Below, in pieces: positions 34,575 to 45,429 of a stretch of DNA of 64,000 bases (its first letter is position 1; each line of letters begins with the position of its first letter). This DNA is from Fennellomyces sp. T-0311 (lineage: Eukaryota; Mucoromycota; Mucoromycetes; Mucorales; Lichtheimiaceae): positions 558,001 through 622,000 of the forward strand of contig JALLLT010000008.1 in the NCBI GenBank assembly GCA_025266875.1, read 5' to 3'. The notes below the pieces were generated by a model. That model was given only the letters and a program-made list of their open reading frames with translations, was not told the DNA's origin and searched no databases. The position numbers and the translations under genes are program-made.

Positions 34575-36170
34575 TTATTGAATTATAAAAGTGTTTTTTG
34601 GTTCCACCATATGACCCCAGTCGACGTAGTCAAAGATAAAGCATAAACCGACAGATTTGTAGTAGTAGTCACCCTTTTTAAATACTGGATGGCAACAAAA
34701 AGAGTACGGCGACGAACTACTGGTAGTAAACTTGATACCGGTAGCAACAACACACTCGGAAGCATCTTCCGTCAGTGATAAGAGTGCACCAATATGAGTT
34801 GGTCCTGCTAGCGTGTTGACAGAAAATTTGCTTCCTTCTTCTTTTACAGGCAATAAGTGAGTAACTTTTAATCCGAAAGTATTAATATACATGTTGAGGC
34901 CTTTTTGGGATTTGAGTGTCGTCGAGACAAACTTCAGTTCTTTGGCTTTGTGTGCGGTCGTAATGGGACCTTTTCTGTCGATCAATAGCCGAGGTAGTAA
35001 ACCGTCTGTTGTGTAAAGGTGATTGTCGTTCTTGTTGAATTTTCTCGGACTAACCGAAGCAGCCGGTTCCATGTGAGCAACGATAAACCCCGATGTTAAA
35101 GACATATATTTTCCAGTAGTGGTCCAGTGAAACGACGTTTTAACTACTTGATCTTGAAAGCAGCTCTGAGGAACATGCGTTCCATTCGCCCCTGTCCATG
35201 ATGGCAAAGCCATGGCTTCTTTTTGCCTAATCTTGCACCATTCATCGTCAACGTTCGAATCGATAGGAGTACCGAAGGCTAATATAGAAATATCCTTCTG
35301 CGCCAAGAGATTATAAAATTGGATTGTTAGATCAAGTATAGGCTGTCTATAGCTAAAGGTGATGCCCTCCTTGAGTTCCGGAAATATGTTGACGAGAGCA
35401 AATACTTCGTCGTGTGCCTTGCTACTGGTCCTTGCTTTTGCGTACCATAACACTGTGCAAGCCTTCCATTCGTAGTCCTTACGGTCCTGCATATTTCTAA
35501 TGAATGTGCCAGTCTTCCCGTCGTCAGTTGCTTCGATGTAATCTGACCAGAAATGGACATTGCGGCCAACAAAAAGGACTTCTCTTGACATATATGCTTC
35601 CTCGAGAGTCCACATGCGTTTGCTCCATTGGCTATTTGGTATTACATCGATATTTGTGATGTCACGGCCCGAACTGTCTTTATCACCGGTGAGCTCCAGC
35701 TCGGGTATGAGAGCCAGCGTGAAATATGCATTCTTGTAAATAAGATGCATCTGTCGTATCTCTTGTAGCTTAGCGTCAGGGTCGTCTTGGTCAATGCACA
35801 TTTGATCGTACCAAATGTATCGGATACCAAAGTCCCGGCATATTGTCCGGATTAAACGTTTGAATGAACTGTATCGAATCTCCATTTTTGTATAATCAAA
35901 TTTTTTCTGTTTCCCAAATTGTGTATGTTCCACGATAATCTGGGGCTGGATTATTTGGTGTTTGGACTGATCGGTCCGTTCGTATCTTCCATCACCCTTG
36001 TAAATCACTTCTCCAGACTGGTTCCAAGAGTACGATAATGCCCAATAATAACCGGTTACGGTGGATCCTGGTACGCGTTTCATGTCGGATATGCGTACAA
36101 GCCAGGTAGGCTTGAATTTGGGTACTACAGCTCGGCTGGTCAGATCATTTAAGTTTGATCTATCCAACAC
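34575..36170 (-). CDS. HET-domain protein (heterokaryon-incompatibility-like)
   Basis: An open frame of about 531 codons. The HET signature is clear in order: YYWALSYSWNQSGE (near residue 43), IRYIWYDQMCIDQDD with QEIRQMHLIYKNAYF (near 115-150), and WSKRMWTLEEAYMSREVLFVG (near 185). HET domains are related to TIR-like folds and trigger regulated cell death after non-self recognition in ascomycetes. In other fungi the role is mostly unknown. About 300 residues after the domain show no recognised repeat or nucleotide-binding motif, so any sensor part is novel or lies in a partner. The 5' end is not settled: the frame opens without ATG (first in-frame Met at 36083). Conserved-looking sequence precedes that Met, so a short upstream exon, spliced near 36166-36175, is likely. 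Confidence 0.78.
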   Translation of the reverse strand: MLDRSNLNDLTSRAVVPKFKPTWLVRISDMKRVPGSTVTGYYWALSYSWNQSGEVIYKGDGRYERTDQSKHQIIQPQIIVEHTQFGKQKKFDYTKMEIRYSSFKRLIRTICRDFGIRYIWYDQMCIDQDDPDAKLQEIRQMHLIYKNAYFTLALIPELELTGDKDSSGRDITNIDVIPNSQWSKRMWTLEEAYMSREVLFVGRNVHFWSDYIEATDDGKTGTFIRNMQDRKDYEWKACTVLWYAKARTSSKAHDEVFALVNIFPELKEGITFSYRQPILDLTIQFYNLLAQKDISILAFGTPIDSNVDDEWCKIRQKEAMALPSWTGANGTHVPQSCFQDQVVKTSFHWTTTGKYMSLTSGFIVAHMEPAASVSPRKFNKNDNHLYTTDGLLPRLLIDRKGPITTAHKAKELKFVSTTLKSQKGLNMYINTFGLKVTHLLPVKEEGSKFSVNTLAGPTHIGALLSLTEDASECVVATGIKFTTSSSSPYSFCCHPVFKKGDYYYKSVGLCFIFDYVDWGHMVEPKNTFIIQ

Positions 36171-36955
36171 TACGCACCATCGAAAGGTAAAAAAGGTCGA
36201 CTAAGGGAAGAACCAGGATCAGCAAATCCGCGTGCATCCCGTATTAGGCGTTGAGTTCTCTCATATGTGATATACATAATGTTATAGGTATCTAATTACG
36301 TACTCGTTAATATACCCGTATCGTTCTTAAAAACAAAGTTAAGCATAGTCTTACCGATGGCTTTAGGATTGGTTCAAAATTTACTTCGATTAAATCGAAT
36401 GCGAATACAAATGGGAAAAGAGTAGAGCTTTTATAGAATGAATACAGTATGCGTTTTTACTACTGAGCATTCTGTGTAACTGATACGCAACCATACCTAA
36501 AATCACGATTGTTTCACTAGATGGGCTTTGCAAGTATGGTCACAAGGAGTACCGCCAAGCCATTTAGAAAATGTAACTCACAGAAAATTTGCCTCCACTT
36601 ACCTCCGTGAGCGAGATCCTTGGTGATACTTAGCACGCTTACTAAAGCGAAGACATGATATTGGTGTTACGAAAATTATGCTACTTTCTACTGATACATA
36701 CAGTTGTCAAAAGCTGTGCTCACACCGTTTATAGTCCTTGTCTAAGTGTCTTATTCTTCTGAATAATTAAACCTTTTAATTACTATTGAATGATGTGCGC
36801 AATTCCGATTGATATGTATCAGCTATTCTCACTAAATATTAGTTACAATCTCTAATTACTATCAGCACCTTTATTTTGATAAATAGCCCAGTTCATGTAT
36901 AATAGTAGTGCGCCGTTTAGACTGAGTGCTTCCAAAAAGTATCGGTGCTGATAAT
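36171..36955. other. Intergenic, no gene recognised
   Basis: Roughly 0.8 kb upstream of the HET gene; it may contain that gene's missing first exon. AT-rich, no domain-bearing frames. Confidence 0.35.
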
Positions 36956-38167
36956 GGATGGTATTCAAAATTCTATTCAGAATAAAATAAACGATGTAAC
37001 ACAAGGATGTGCTACGATTGCATAACCAGTTTATACAAAATGGTATTCAAAACGTTTATTTTATTTTATTACTATGGGTTATTCACCCCTACCATTGCCA
37101 ATTCCTCCCCTTTACTCTGCCATTGCCCATTCACCCGTGGCTCAAGGTATACTTTCCATATCTAGCTGATCTTCATCTCAGCGACACGAAAATTATGCAA
37201 TCTGAAGATTACACGCAAGATCAGAGAACGTGCGGTATCGTTGGCTGGCAATGAGAGCTTCAATTGTTGGAATCCTGATTGAACCGATCGCATACCCCAT
37301 TCGCTTTTTCTATCTGAAAAGGTCAATGATACAGTAAAAAGAAAAGCAATCTTTGTTGAACACGGTCAAATGATAAAAAAGGAAAAAGAAGTCGATTCGG
37401 CCAAGACATCTAAAAGAAGAGTACACACACTGGCGCGCTCACTCGATACCAGTCCAGTACTTCTCACTTCAATTACTAATCTATCGTTCTTCACTTTAAT
37501 TACGATATGCTGAAATACTTAAGCTACTGTCCTTGTCAGTGTATCCACGGAAGCAGAAGGTATATAAGCCATACATTTGAACAGCGTAAATATTCAAGTA
37601 CCATTCATCCATTTTTACTACTAAAACTTTCATGCTGCCCTTGTTCCATTAACCATGCTTGCCAAGTGGCTTGCGACACCGCAAATGCAACCACAGGCGG
37701 AAAGCAACCCTTTGGGATTGGGTGTAAGTACTTGAAGGAAAAAAAAAGTGAAGAAACTTACGTGCATTTATAGAACTTGACGCTTCTTATATCGTTAGTT
37801 CAGAAACTCAACCACAAGGTAGATCGCCTAGGTGATGACATTTTGTCTTTGGACTCATCTTTCTCGCTTCTCTGTGAGGTGGTACTTCGTTGTTAGTTTT
37901 TAGTTTTTTTTTCTCTGTATTTCACATATTTTTTTATGTTTATATAACAGGTGGAAATGGAGTACCCTCCCCCCCACCCCGTAAATCTTTTTGGTTATGA
38001 TGAATAAACACTATGTTGTGGGCGGAGAAACAATGTTTATAGGACTTGATTTTAGAGTTTATAGAGGGGGTAGTAAGGTTTATTTTCGTTCCAATTAGGA
38101 AACGTGGCACCGAGGCACCGTTTATTTTATTTTATTCAGGGCGAATAACGAATTTTGAATACCATCC
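36956..38167. mobile_element. About 1.2-kb element with terminal inverted repeats
   Basis: The left end GGATGGTATTCAAAATTC recurs inverted at the right end (38150-38167). After a short divergent stretch both arms continue with GAATAAAATAAA and CG. A 3-bp AAT occurs immediately outside both ends, a candidate target duplication. A related internal copy of the motif (GGTATTCAAAACG) occurs at 37041-37053. No transposase-like frame is seen, so it would be non-autonomous. The superfamily is not determined; a 3-bp duplication would suit PIF/Harbinger. Confidence 0.5.
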
Positions 38168-38724
38168 AATGTTGCGTCCAGACGGAGACGTCATTTATAG
38201 ATGAACATGCTAAGCATCAATCCATAATCCGTCGCTTGGGCACCGGGACTGGCTGATTACTTTTACGCTGGGACGTTAATATTACCGAGCCTTACTCTAG
38301 CGATCGTAGGAATTATATTGAAGAGTGACCATTTAGAAAAAACACTATATACGTAGTTAACTGTGAATGGTTTTTGCATTATTTACAGACGTATTTAATT
38401 TGGGGGGGAAGCCCAGCCTGCTGTCTTGGGCCAAAATGTTCGAGAACGATGAATGGGCGGTGTGGCTACTCACAAGCATAGTAAGAAAGGGCTTAAACAA
38501 GGAAGGCTCCCACTTCATTTCATTGGCAAAACTGGACCGTCAATGACCATATCCCAAAGCCTTAGATCTATTAAGAAGAGCCTTGATAATGGTATCAGTC
38601 TACTATACTTGTACAGTACTTTAATTACCTTGATCAAGAGCGAGCTATTGCAAAGATTCAGTAGGTTTTACCCTGGTAGAACCCTTGAGCGATGGAGCAT
38701 TTGATAATCAAAAACCCACCATAT

Positions 38725-38801
38725 CACTGCAAATAATTTCTGGTTAAAAGCTTATGTTTAACCGCTGTAACCACTTTTGACCATCAAAATTATTTGCAGT
38801 G
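38725..38801. repeat. 77-bp imperfect palindrome
   Basis: CACTGCAAATAATTT at the left end is exactly inverted at the right end. The arms continue with TGGTTAAAAG versus TGGTCAAAAG after a small offset. Possibly a very short MITE or a hairpin-forming relic; flanking duplications are not clear. Confidence 0.5.
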
Positions 38802-39279
38802 TGCATGTATTTCCAAAAGTCGAGACACCTTGATATTGTCAGTCATACAATCGAATGTAGCTCTTATCCAGTAAATGTCAGATTCCTAGATTCATCCGAA
38901 GCCGGATTCGGCTGTTCGAATAAACCAGAGATCGCAATCGAAAAAGCCTAATTTGGCAAAAAAGGGCTTTCTATACGTCAGTTGACGCAACGTAAAAAAA
39001 ATAGGCATTGTCGTACAAGAATTTTATCCTAGCAACCGCTGAATTTTTACGAAAAGCATCTAGGAAATAGTTTTACCCGATAGTTTTTTCGCATGGAGGC
39101 GCTGAACATTTACGGTGCGGCCTATGATCCCCACAAAACAAAACACTACTTTACCACGAAAATATTGCTCTATGTAAGTAGTAAAAATAAATCAAAGCAG
39201 AATTTACGGTGTTTTATTATACAGAAATAAAATGTAAGACAATATAAGAAGCAAATTTGAGCAAGGAAAAAAAGTAGCA
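38802..39279. other. Intergenic, no gene recognised
   Basis: About 480 bp between the palindrome and the 3' end of the seven-TM gene. Nothing supported. Confidence 0.35.
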
Positions 39280-40839
39280 TCATCGATGATGGTAATGCAT
39301 CCGGTAATACTCTGTAAAATCCATAGAGGTTGGCGGTTGTGTGCTTGTGCTGCTTACTGGTTCTTCTTCGTCTGCAAGTAGACTCTGTCGTTGCATATTC
39401 CGATGTGGTGGTGGTACTGGTGGCTGTCGCGGAGGAGGTTCGACGGATGATCTGGCTCTAAACTGGAAGGGGCTCCATTTGACTGTATCGTCGTGTTAAC
39501 CACCAAATTCTGCCTTAGTGGTCTTCCATCCTTACCATAGGGCCGCAATCCTCGGCTAAAATTCCGTTGACATTGAACGGCCATGTACAACGTAAACTAG
39601 ACCAATTTTAGCATATTTGAAGATAACCAGGTTCGTTTGTTATAAACTTACTACAACAATCACAACCGAAGCGCATGCTATATGTAAACGTTAGCGCAAG
39701 CAGCATGCAGCGAGAATAAAATGACAATACCGTAGATTGATAATGTGTACCAAACATCAGCTGGATCAGTAATCATGACCATTACTGCCAAATTAACGAA
39801 AATAATGGCGCCTTGGAAAAGTGAGAACAAAGACATCATCCAATGTCGTTCTTCACTTATCTGTAGCGTGTTTTAGTTTTTCCGCAAAGTAAACATAATC
39901 CAAACATACCGCCATTCGTCCAATAAATAGAGCAAATACGCAGAGGATGGCTAGGACTGTTGCAGCAGCCCACAAGGCAGTGTTGATATTGGCACAGACA
40001 GCATAAAACACCAGTAGAAGCACTTCAAAAAAGATATCAATCTTGATCATTAAAGTAAAACATTGGACGGTGTAGTACATATCTGGTTTTTTTCTGATTT
40101 AGTAATCCAAAGTGTAAGTTGTGGAGGATAAAAATGACTTACTTTGCAGACGACGATCGTTGCCAATTTTTTCGATCAGGTTCCATCCATAAGCCTTGAA
40201 CAGCATAACTGCCACAAATGCCGTGGGTATTGTGATGATCCATACGACTGTTGTCATGGCGATTTGGAGGTACAAGTTGACGTCGAGCGAGTTGTCCCAT
40301 TTTACAGATTCGATGATTTGCTATAGTGCAAGAAGGATAAGCATGAGTCCTGATCTGGATATCTCAAGAGTATACCATCACACCCAGGACACCCGAAAAG
40401 CAAGTAAAGGCAGCGGCTGCGATGATGGTCAGCGAGTTGAATTGCAGAATCTAAAGTACGGTCAGATCAAGGAGAGGCATGACCACGTGATGCAAGGAAA
40501 ATACCATGTTACCCCATCAATCACCAGCCAAAGCTTCCAGAACTCGTAGACAATAAACCAGATGTTTTCGATGCGCACTCGGATAACTTTGTCACGCAAG
40601 TACGACTTGAGCTCCGTGGTCGGCGCGTGCATATCATAACTTGTTTCGACCTTGACTAACGTCGCAATGAGAATCGGAACGGTGACAATGACCTGCATCA
40701 GGGCAAGAACCAGAAACCATTTTGACCATTTCGTGTCTGCGATTCGCTCTCTCTTTTCTCAGAAAGAAGGCGACATATATCAGCTTATGGCCTTTTTAGG
40801 GAAACGAGGTTTTACCACTGTTTGGCCGCATAAAAGCAT
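39280..40839 (-). CDS. Seven-transmembrane protein of unknown function
   Basis: Nine exons: 40816-40839, 40513-40752, 40376-40450, 40143-40320, 39910-40082, 39731-39860, 39652-39677, 39536-39596, 39280-39482; 369 residues. All junctions keep frame, including a 26-bp exon. About seven hydrophobic helices are seen (for example WFLVLALMQVIVTVPILIA, VVWIITIPTAFVAVML, ALWAAATVLAILCVFALF, SIYACASVVIVVFTLYM). The C-terminal tail is hydrophilic and proline-rich (VEPPPRQPPVPPP) and ends DFTEYYRMHYHHR. Topology resembles a G-protein-coupled receptor, but no family motif was recognised. The first exon (MLLCGQTV) is the least certain part. The gene is divergent from the DUF2828 gene. Confidence 0.7.
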
Positions 40840-41445
40840 GGTGAGTGAAAAGGGAACAAGAGGAAAAAAGCCAAAGACATCGTTCGAAGCCCAAGTTACG
40901 CTCTATCTAGTATGTTTGTCTAACCATGTTTTTGCCTGTTTACTGTAACCAGCTGTTTCTTTTCTTTCTGCTTGCAGATCTGCTTCTTGATTCGCCGCGT
41001 CTAGCCACTGCGAGAAAATCATGCTTTCGATGAACTTTTTTTCTCTCTCAGCCTTTCTATATAGCTGTTCTCTGGTGAGGCATTCAGCAGAGATCCAAAC
41101 AACGCCTTTAATGCATACAAAGGCAGTAAGATCCAAACAAAAGGCGGCTTAACCTTAAATGGTAGTATCTCGGGAACCCCACCTGCTCAGCCGCTTTGCG
41201 TTACAAAATCTCTCTTCTTGAAGTGCGTCTCCGTGCCGGGACAGGTGTGTGGGAGCGACTCATCGTTATTCATCTGCTGCGACAGGCACGGACTTCTGTG
41301 CGATGTCGCAGCATGAAGGATAAGTTGTCAAAAAAGGAAGTCGCGCAGCGTACCGCAGCCATTGAAATGAAAGCCCGAAAAGACTATAAAGATGACATGC
41401 ATACAGACCTTGTCCTGCACTTCTTTTCTCTGTCTTGTTTCAGTC

Positions 41446-43731
41446 ATGTCGTTCCGCACGTTCCCCGCTTCGTTGCCGTACTTTTCGACTCTTCACGACG
41501 CGTCTGCACTGGAGGTGGACATTGCCGGTCTGTCGAAGGCTATAGAGAATTTGACCCTGAACTCCCCTCAGTCCGAAGAAGAAAAGCAGCCATTCATGGA
41601 TGCCTTGAAGAAGGTGGGCAATCTCCAGCGTACGGTGAACAATGCAGTGGCGCACAAGTCGACCAGGGACGCTTGCTTGGACCTGTACTACCAGCTCGGT
41701 GTATCGCTTGACACGAAGCTGGTGTACTCGCTGTTGGATAAGGCGTGGCGTCAGGATCCTGAGCTCACGTTACACATCATCTGGCACTCCCGCTCGATCC
41801 ACCGTGGCAAGTCAGCCAACGACCGGTTCTACACTGCCTTCGGTTGGCTCTTGACCAACCACCCTCAGACGGCCATCCGAAACCTGCACCTGTTGACGGA
41901 TGAGGTCATTGCCGTGAACGAGAAGAGCAAGAAAAAGTCGGATGATTGGGAGGACCTGGATGACAAGCAAACGCGTATGAAGTGCCACGGCTATTGGAAG
42001 GACTTGCTCAACATTTGTCAGATCTATGTTGGCAACGAACTCTCTGGCCCCAAGAGCAAGGCCGAACCAGGCAAGTTCGAGTCGCTCAACTGCCCTCGTC
42101 AGGAACGTCGTCCATGGAACGGTTACGAGGATCATCGCCACCTTTCCCACCAGTTCTATGACAGCATCAAGAACTTGCCCAAGGAGGAACAGGAGGCAAA
42201 GCGAGCTGAGCGCAACGCGGCAACCGAAGCCAAGCAGAAGCAACAGAAGGAGACGCAGCAGGCGGCAAGGATGGCGAAACGAGCTGAACGCCATGCTCGT
42301 ATCACCTCGCTCTTGAATGACGATCCATGCTATCGGGCCCTGCATTTCACCGTCGCCCGTCTGTTTGCCAATCAACTCAAGGCTGATCTGGTCCAACTCG
42401 AAGCGAACCGTGCTGCCGGCAAAAAGACCAAGTATGCCCTTGCCGAAGGTCTCAGTTTGGCAAGCAAGTGGGCTCCCACGCTGGCCAACTCGCACGACAA
42501 GCACACCCTGATGGCTACTTCGATCGCTGAACTGCTCTTCCCGGTCAAGAAGGAGGATGAGAGCCGTGAACGCTACCTCAATGCCGCTCGTGAGTCGTAT
42601 CGTAAACAGTACCTCAGCCCGCTTCGAGAAGCCTTGGACGTGACCGAACGCAAGATGGCCAAGGGCAAGTGGAACAAGATTGACTTTTCCCATGTGCCTT
42701 CCAAGTGTATGCAGACCAACAGTGCACTCTTCTTCAAGCATGCCAAGGATGAGTTTGCCCAGTTCTTGAGGGATGTCGCCGCGGGCAAAAAGTCGGTCAG
42801 TGGAGCCACACTGCAGCCGCATGAACTCGTGATGCGTGCTCATCAAGGCCATAATCCGTACCAAACCCGTACCGATAGCAAGTTGGCCAAGATTCCTGCT
42901 GAGGCGCTCCAAGAGATATACAAGATGGACTCCGTGTTGACGAACGCACAGTGGAAGACATTGGTTGAGTCAATCAAGAACGACGCTGGGGCTGGGAACG
43001 AGAACTTGGGTAGCGCGATTGGTGTATGCGATATGTCCGGGTCAATGTACTCCACCTATGGAGGGGCTGTTTCCCCCGTCTGGCCGGCTATTGGATTGTC
43101 GCTCATCCTGGCAGAGCTGGCAGCACCGCCGTTCAATGGTTGCGTCATCACGTTTGCAGACAATCCTGAGGTGGTCAACATTGATGTCGGTGGTGACCTT
43201 ACCGAGAACGTCAGCAAGATCTTCAACGCCGAAGTGGGTTATTCGACTGACTTTTTGGCGGTGTTCTTGAGACTGTTGTTGCCGTTGGCCAAGAAGCATC
43301 AGCTCAAGCAGGAAGACATGGTCAAGCGATTGTTCGTCTTTTCGGATATGGAGTTCAATGTGGGTTTTGGCATTGACCGGTGGGAGACTATCTACGAGCA
43401 GATCAAGCGCGAGTATGAAGCTGCTGGATATCAGATGCCAGAGCTCGTGTGGTGGAACTTGGCTCAGGTGCGTCCTACCTCCGAACCTATCGAACCAGGA
43501 GCCCCCATGCCGGTTACCAAGGATGTCAAGGGCTGTGCCATGATCGGAGGCTACTCTGCTGCGCTGATGAAGAGCTTTTTTGAAGGCAGTATCGACAGCG
43601 AAGACGACGACACGGTGATGGTGGATGAAGAGGAAACCCCTCAGAACAAGGAATCCGGAATGGATCCAGTGAGTGAGATGGAAAAGGCGGTGAACCATGA
43701 GAGTTTCAAGGGACTTGTAGTATATGATTAA
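41446..43731 (+). CDS. DUF2828-family protein with von Willebrand factor A domain
   Basis: Single exon, 761 residues, starting at the ATG at 41446; the ttgtttcag just before it may be the 3' end of a leader intron. The N-terminal part is helical and charged, with a Lys/Glu/Ala/Arg coiled region around residues 245-285 (EEQEAKRAERNAATEAKQKQ). The C-terminal half has a vWA domain with the metal-binding MIDAS motif CDMSGSM (near residue 528) and later RLFVFSDMEFN. DUF2828 proteins occur in plants, fungi and some bacteria; a TROVE-like relation and RNA or protein binding have been proposed, without a proven role. Unlike its neighbours it has no coding introns, and its codons look more GC-rich. 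Confidence 0.85.
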   Translation: MSFRTFPASLPYFSTLHDASALEVDIAGLSKAIENLTLNSPQSEEEKQPFMDALKKVGNLQRTVNNAVAHKSTRDACLDLYYQLGVSLDTKLVYSLLDKAWRQDPELTLHIIWHSRSIHRGKSANDRFYTAFGWLLTNHPQTAIRNLHLLTDEVIAVNEKSKKKSDDWEDLDDKQTRMKCHGYWKDLLNICQIYVGNELSGPKSKAEPGKFESLNCPRQERRPWNGYEDHRHLSHQFYDSIKNLPKEEQEAKRAERNAATEAKQKQQKETQQAARMAKRAERHARITSLLNDDPCYRALHFTVARLFANQLKADLVQLEANRAAGKKTKYALAEGLSLASKWAPTLANSHDKHTLMATSIAELLFPVKKEDESRERYLNAARESYRKQYLSPLREALDVTERKMAKGKWNKIDFSHVPSKCMQTNSALFFKHAKDEFAQFLRDVAAGKKSVSGATLQPHELVMRAHQGHNPYQTRTDSKLAKIPAEALQEIYKMDSVLTNAQWKTLVESIKNDAGAGNENLGSAIGVCDMSGSMYSTYGGAVSPVWPAIGLSLILAELAAPPFNGCVITFADNPEVVNIDVGGDLTENVSKIFNAEVGYSTDFLAVFLRLLLPLAKKHQLKQEDMVKRLFVFSDMEFNVGFGIDRWETIYEQIKREYEAAGYQMPELVWWNLAQVRPTSEPIEPGAPMPVTKDVKGCAMIGGYSAALMKSFFEGSIDSEDDDTVMVDEEETPQNKESGMDPVSEMEKAVNHESFKGLVVYD

Positions 43732-45429
43732 GCTTGCTCCACTTTGTACATACTTTATACCATAACTTTACTCTTTGTGCAAGCGATAACAAAAGTATCA
43801 CATGTAATAAAAGCATATTTGCAAAACAATATTGGTTTGTCTTTGTAAATTAAATCTTTTACCCGACAAGAAGCTGTCATAGCCCTTGCGAGTAAAAAAG
43901 CGGCATTGTTTCATCTCCGAGCTTAATGCAAGCAGAGCTAAATATGCCCTATAGTTGAAATACATATTAACCTATGATATACATTTTTTCAGCTTGTCTT
44001 GGAGCACACATTGTCATTACTTCAGTTTAATTCCGATATTTATCCATCTCAAAAAGCTGATATGGAATGCCCATGTGGCCAAGTATTTATTTCTAATTGC
44101 TAACCACAATGTTTTGATTTCAATTGATTTGTTTGATAATGTTGTTCCCTGGTATTTTCGCTGCGTTTTTGCTTCCGGCGTCTTGCCCTGATTAGCTGTC
44201 CGCGTTCATATGAGTTAATATCTGTCTTCCTTCTATGTATATTTAGGGAATGGATTTGTATGTATTCAAGGGTAACATTGGTATCCTCGGCGTCATCCAT
44301 CTCTCAAAGTATCGTATGTGACTGTGTCATGTGTTTCTTCACTTGACTATGTGATCCTCACCCAGATTCTGAAAAGGAGCAGGGAATAAAAGGACAACGG
44401 TACACGGCTGCATGGCTATACAGCTTTCCACCGTAATCAGCGGATTCATCATTGCAGATTGTTTCAGAATTCGCATTAGTTTCTGACTTGCTAGTTTTCA
44501 CTTCCGAACCTTGATCAGCCATATGTTTGTTCTCATTCGTTGTCTCCAGCAATAAAAAGTACTCGCAAACCTGATCTTCCGGATTAAGCTCTTAATTTGA
44601 GGTGGTACATTGTATTCTTCTCGATAGTTAAGTATTGCCAGCTCTACGGTTACCGCATCTTGGATATTTTTTGTGGAATCGATAAAATGACTTTGTGGTG
44701 CTTTCGTCGCAATATACTTCGGCGTAGTAGTCGACGCTTAGACCTCTCCTTGTGATACACTGTTCGTACATGGAAAGCTCTTTGTTGTATCCAACATGAA
44801 CATAACCACTGATCAGTATCTCGGAACGGTTACCTCTCACTTTCCTTTTCGGTAAACTCACTCACGCAGACATATCTTCCATATCCGGTATATTGTCATA
44901 GACGCTATCATGAACGCATGCCAACAGCTATCACTTAGCTTATTATTATCCGTTATGGACCGGCTCCATAACGATAGACATCACTCGTTTCTCAATAACA
45001 CCCCAACATGACATACGTAATGGATATACAGGTATAATCATGATATGATCTTGGACAACATCAGTAATAGGAAGTCCCATCCATGATAAGCATTTAATAT
45101 AAATAGAGTGAACTCTTCATCAATAAACTACAGTTTTCTGAGTCTCGTTGACTTCTACCGTCCCTTTTCGATACTCGCTACTTCGCTCTAATCTCACTCT
45201 TCTTCATCGATCTAGCATACAAATCCGTTTCCATGCTACGTTATCAGTCTCACCTTGAAATCTCTCGTGATCTGGATAAGGTGGCAAACGTTCTAGTCGT
45301 TCTCAATCTGTGCTTCGCCCTCCTTCGACATAGTCATATTTTCTAGTATTCAAAGCTTTATTGGATCTTAGCTGGTTGAAAACATCTTTATGGTGCGCTT
45401 GTTGCCTCCCACGTCCAAAGTGAAATGGA
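43732..45429. other. Gene-poor stretch at the edge of the repeat compartment
   Basis: About 1.7 kb. The first part is the 3' flank of the DUF2828 gene. Around 45100-45140 a TATA-like run precedes AATAAA-like sequence, as in LTRs, but no paired end was found. A possible broken reading frame at 44358-44861 is listed separately. Confidence 0.35.
44358..44861 (-). pseudogene. Possible broken reading frame, unknown
   Basis: A frame of 77 codons (44628-44861) runs into TAA. An overlapping frame continues through about 44530 (NIQDAVTVELAILNYREEYN, then PPQIKSLIRKIRF), and a third frame continues to 44358. This looks like one protein interrupted by frame changes, or missed splicing. No family recognised; it could be chance. 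Confidence 0.22.

Noticed and set aside
40903..41136. Charged minus-strand frame considered as first exon of the seven-TM gene
   Set aside because: No donor keeps frame with the membrane exons, whereas the ATG at 40839 with a 24-bp exon does.
41812..42912. 366-codon minus-strand frame inside the DUF2828 gene
   Set aside because: Antisense shadow of a long GC-rich intronless exon; composition is not protein-like.
43042..43698. 218-codon minus-strand frame inside the DUF2828 gene
   Set aside because: Same cause: antisense shadow over the vWA region.
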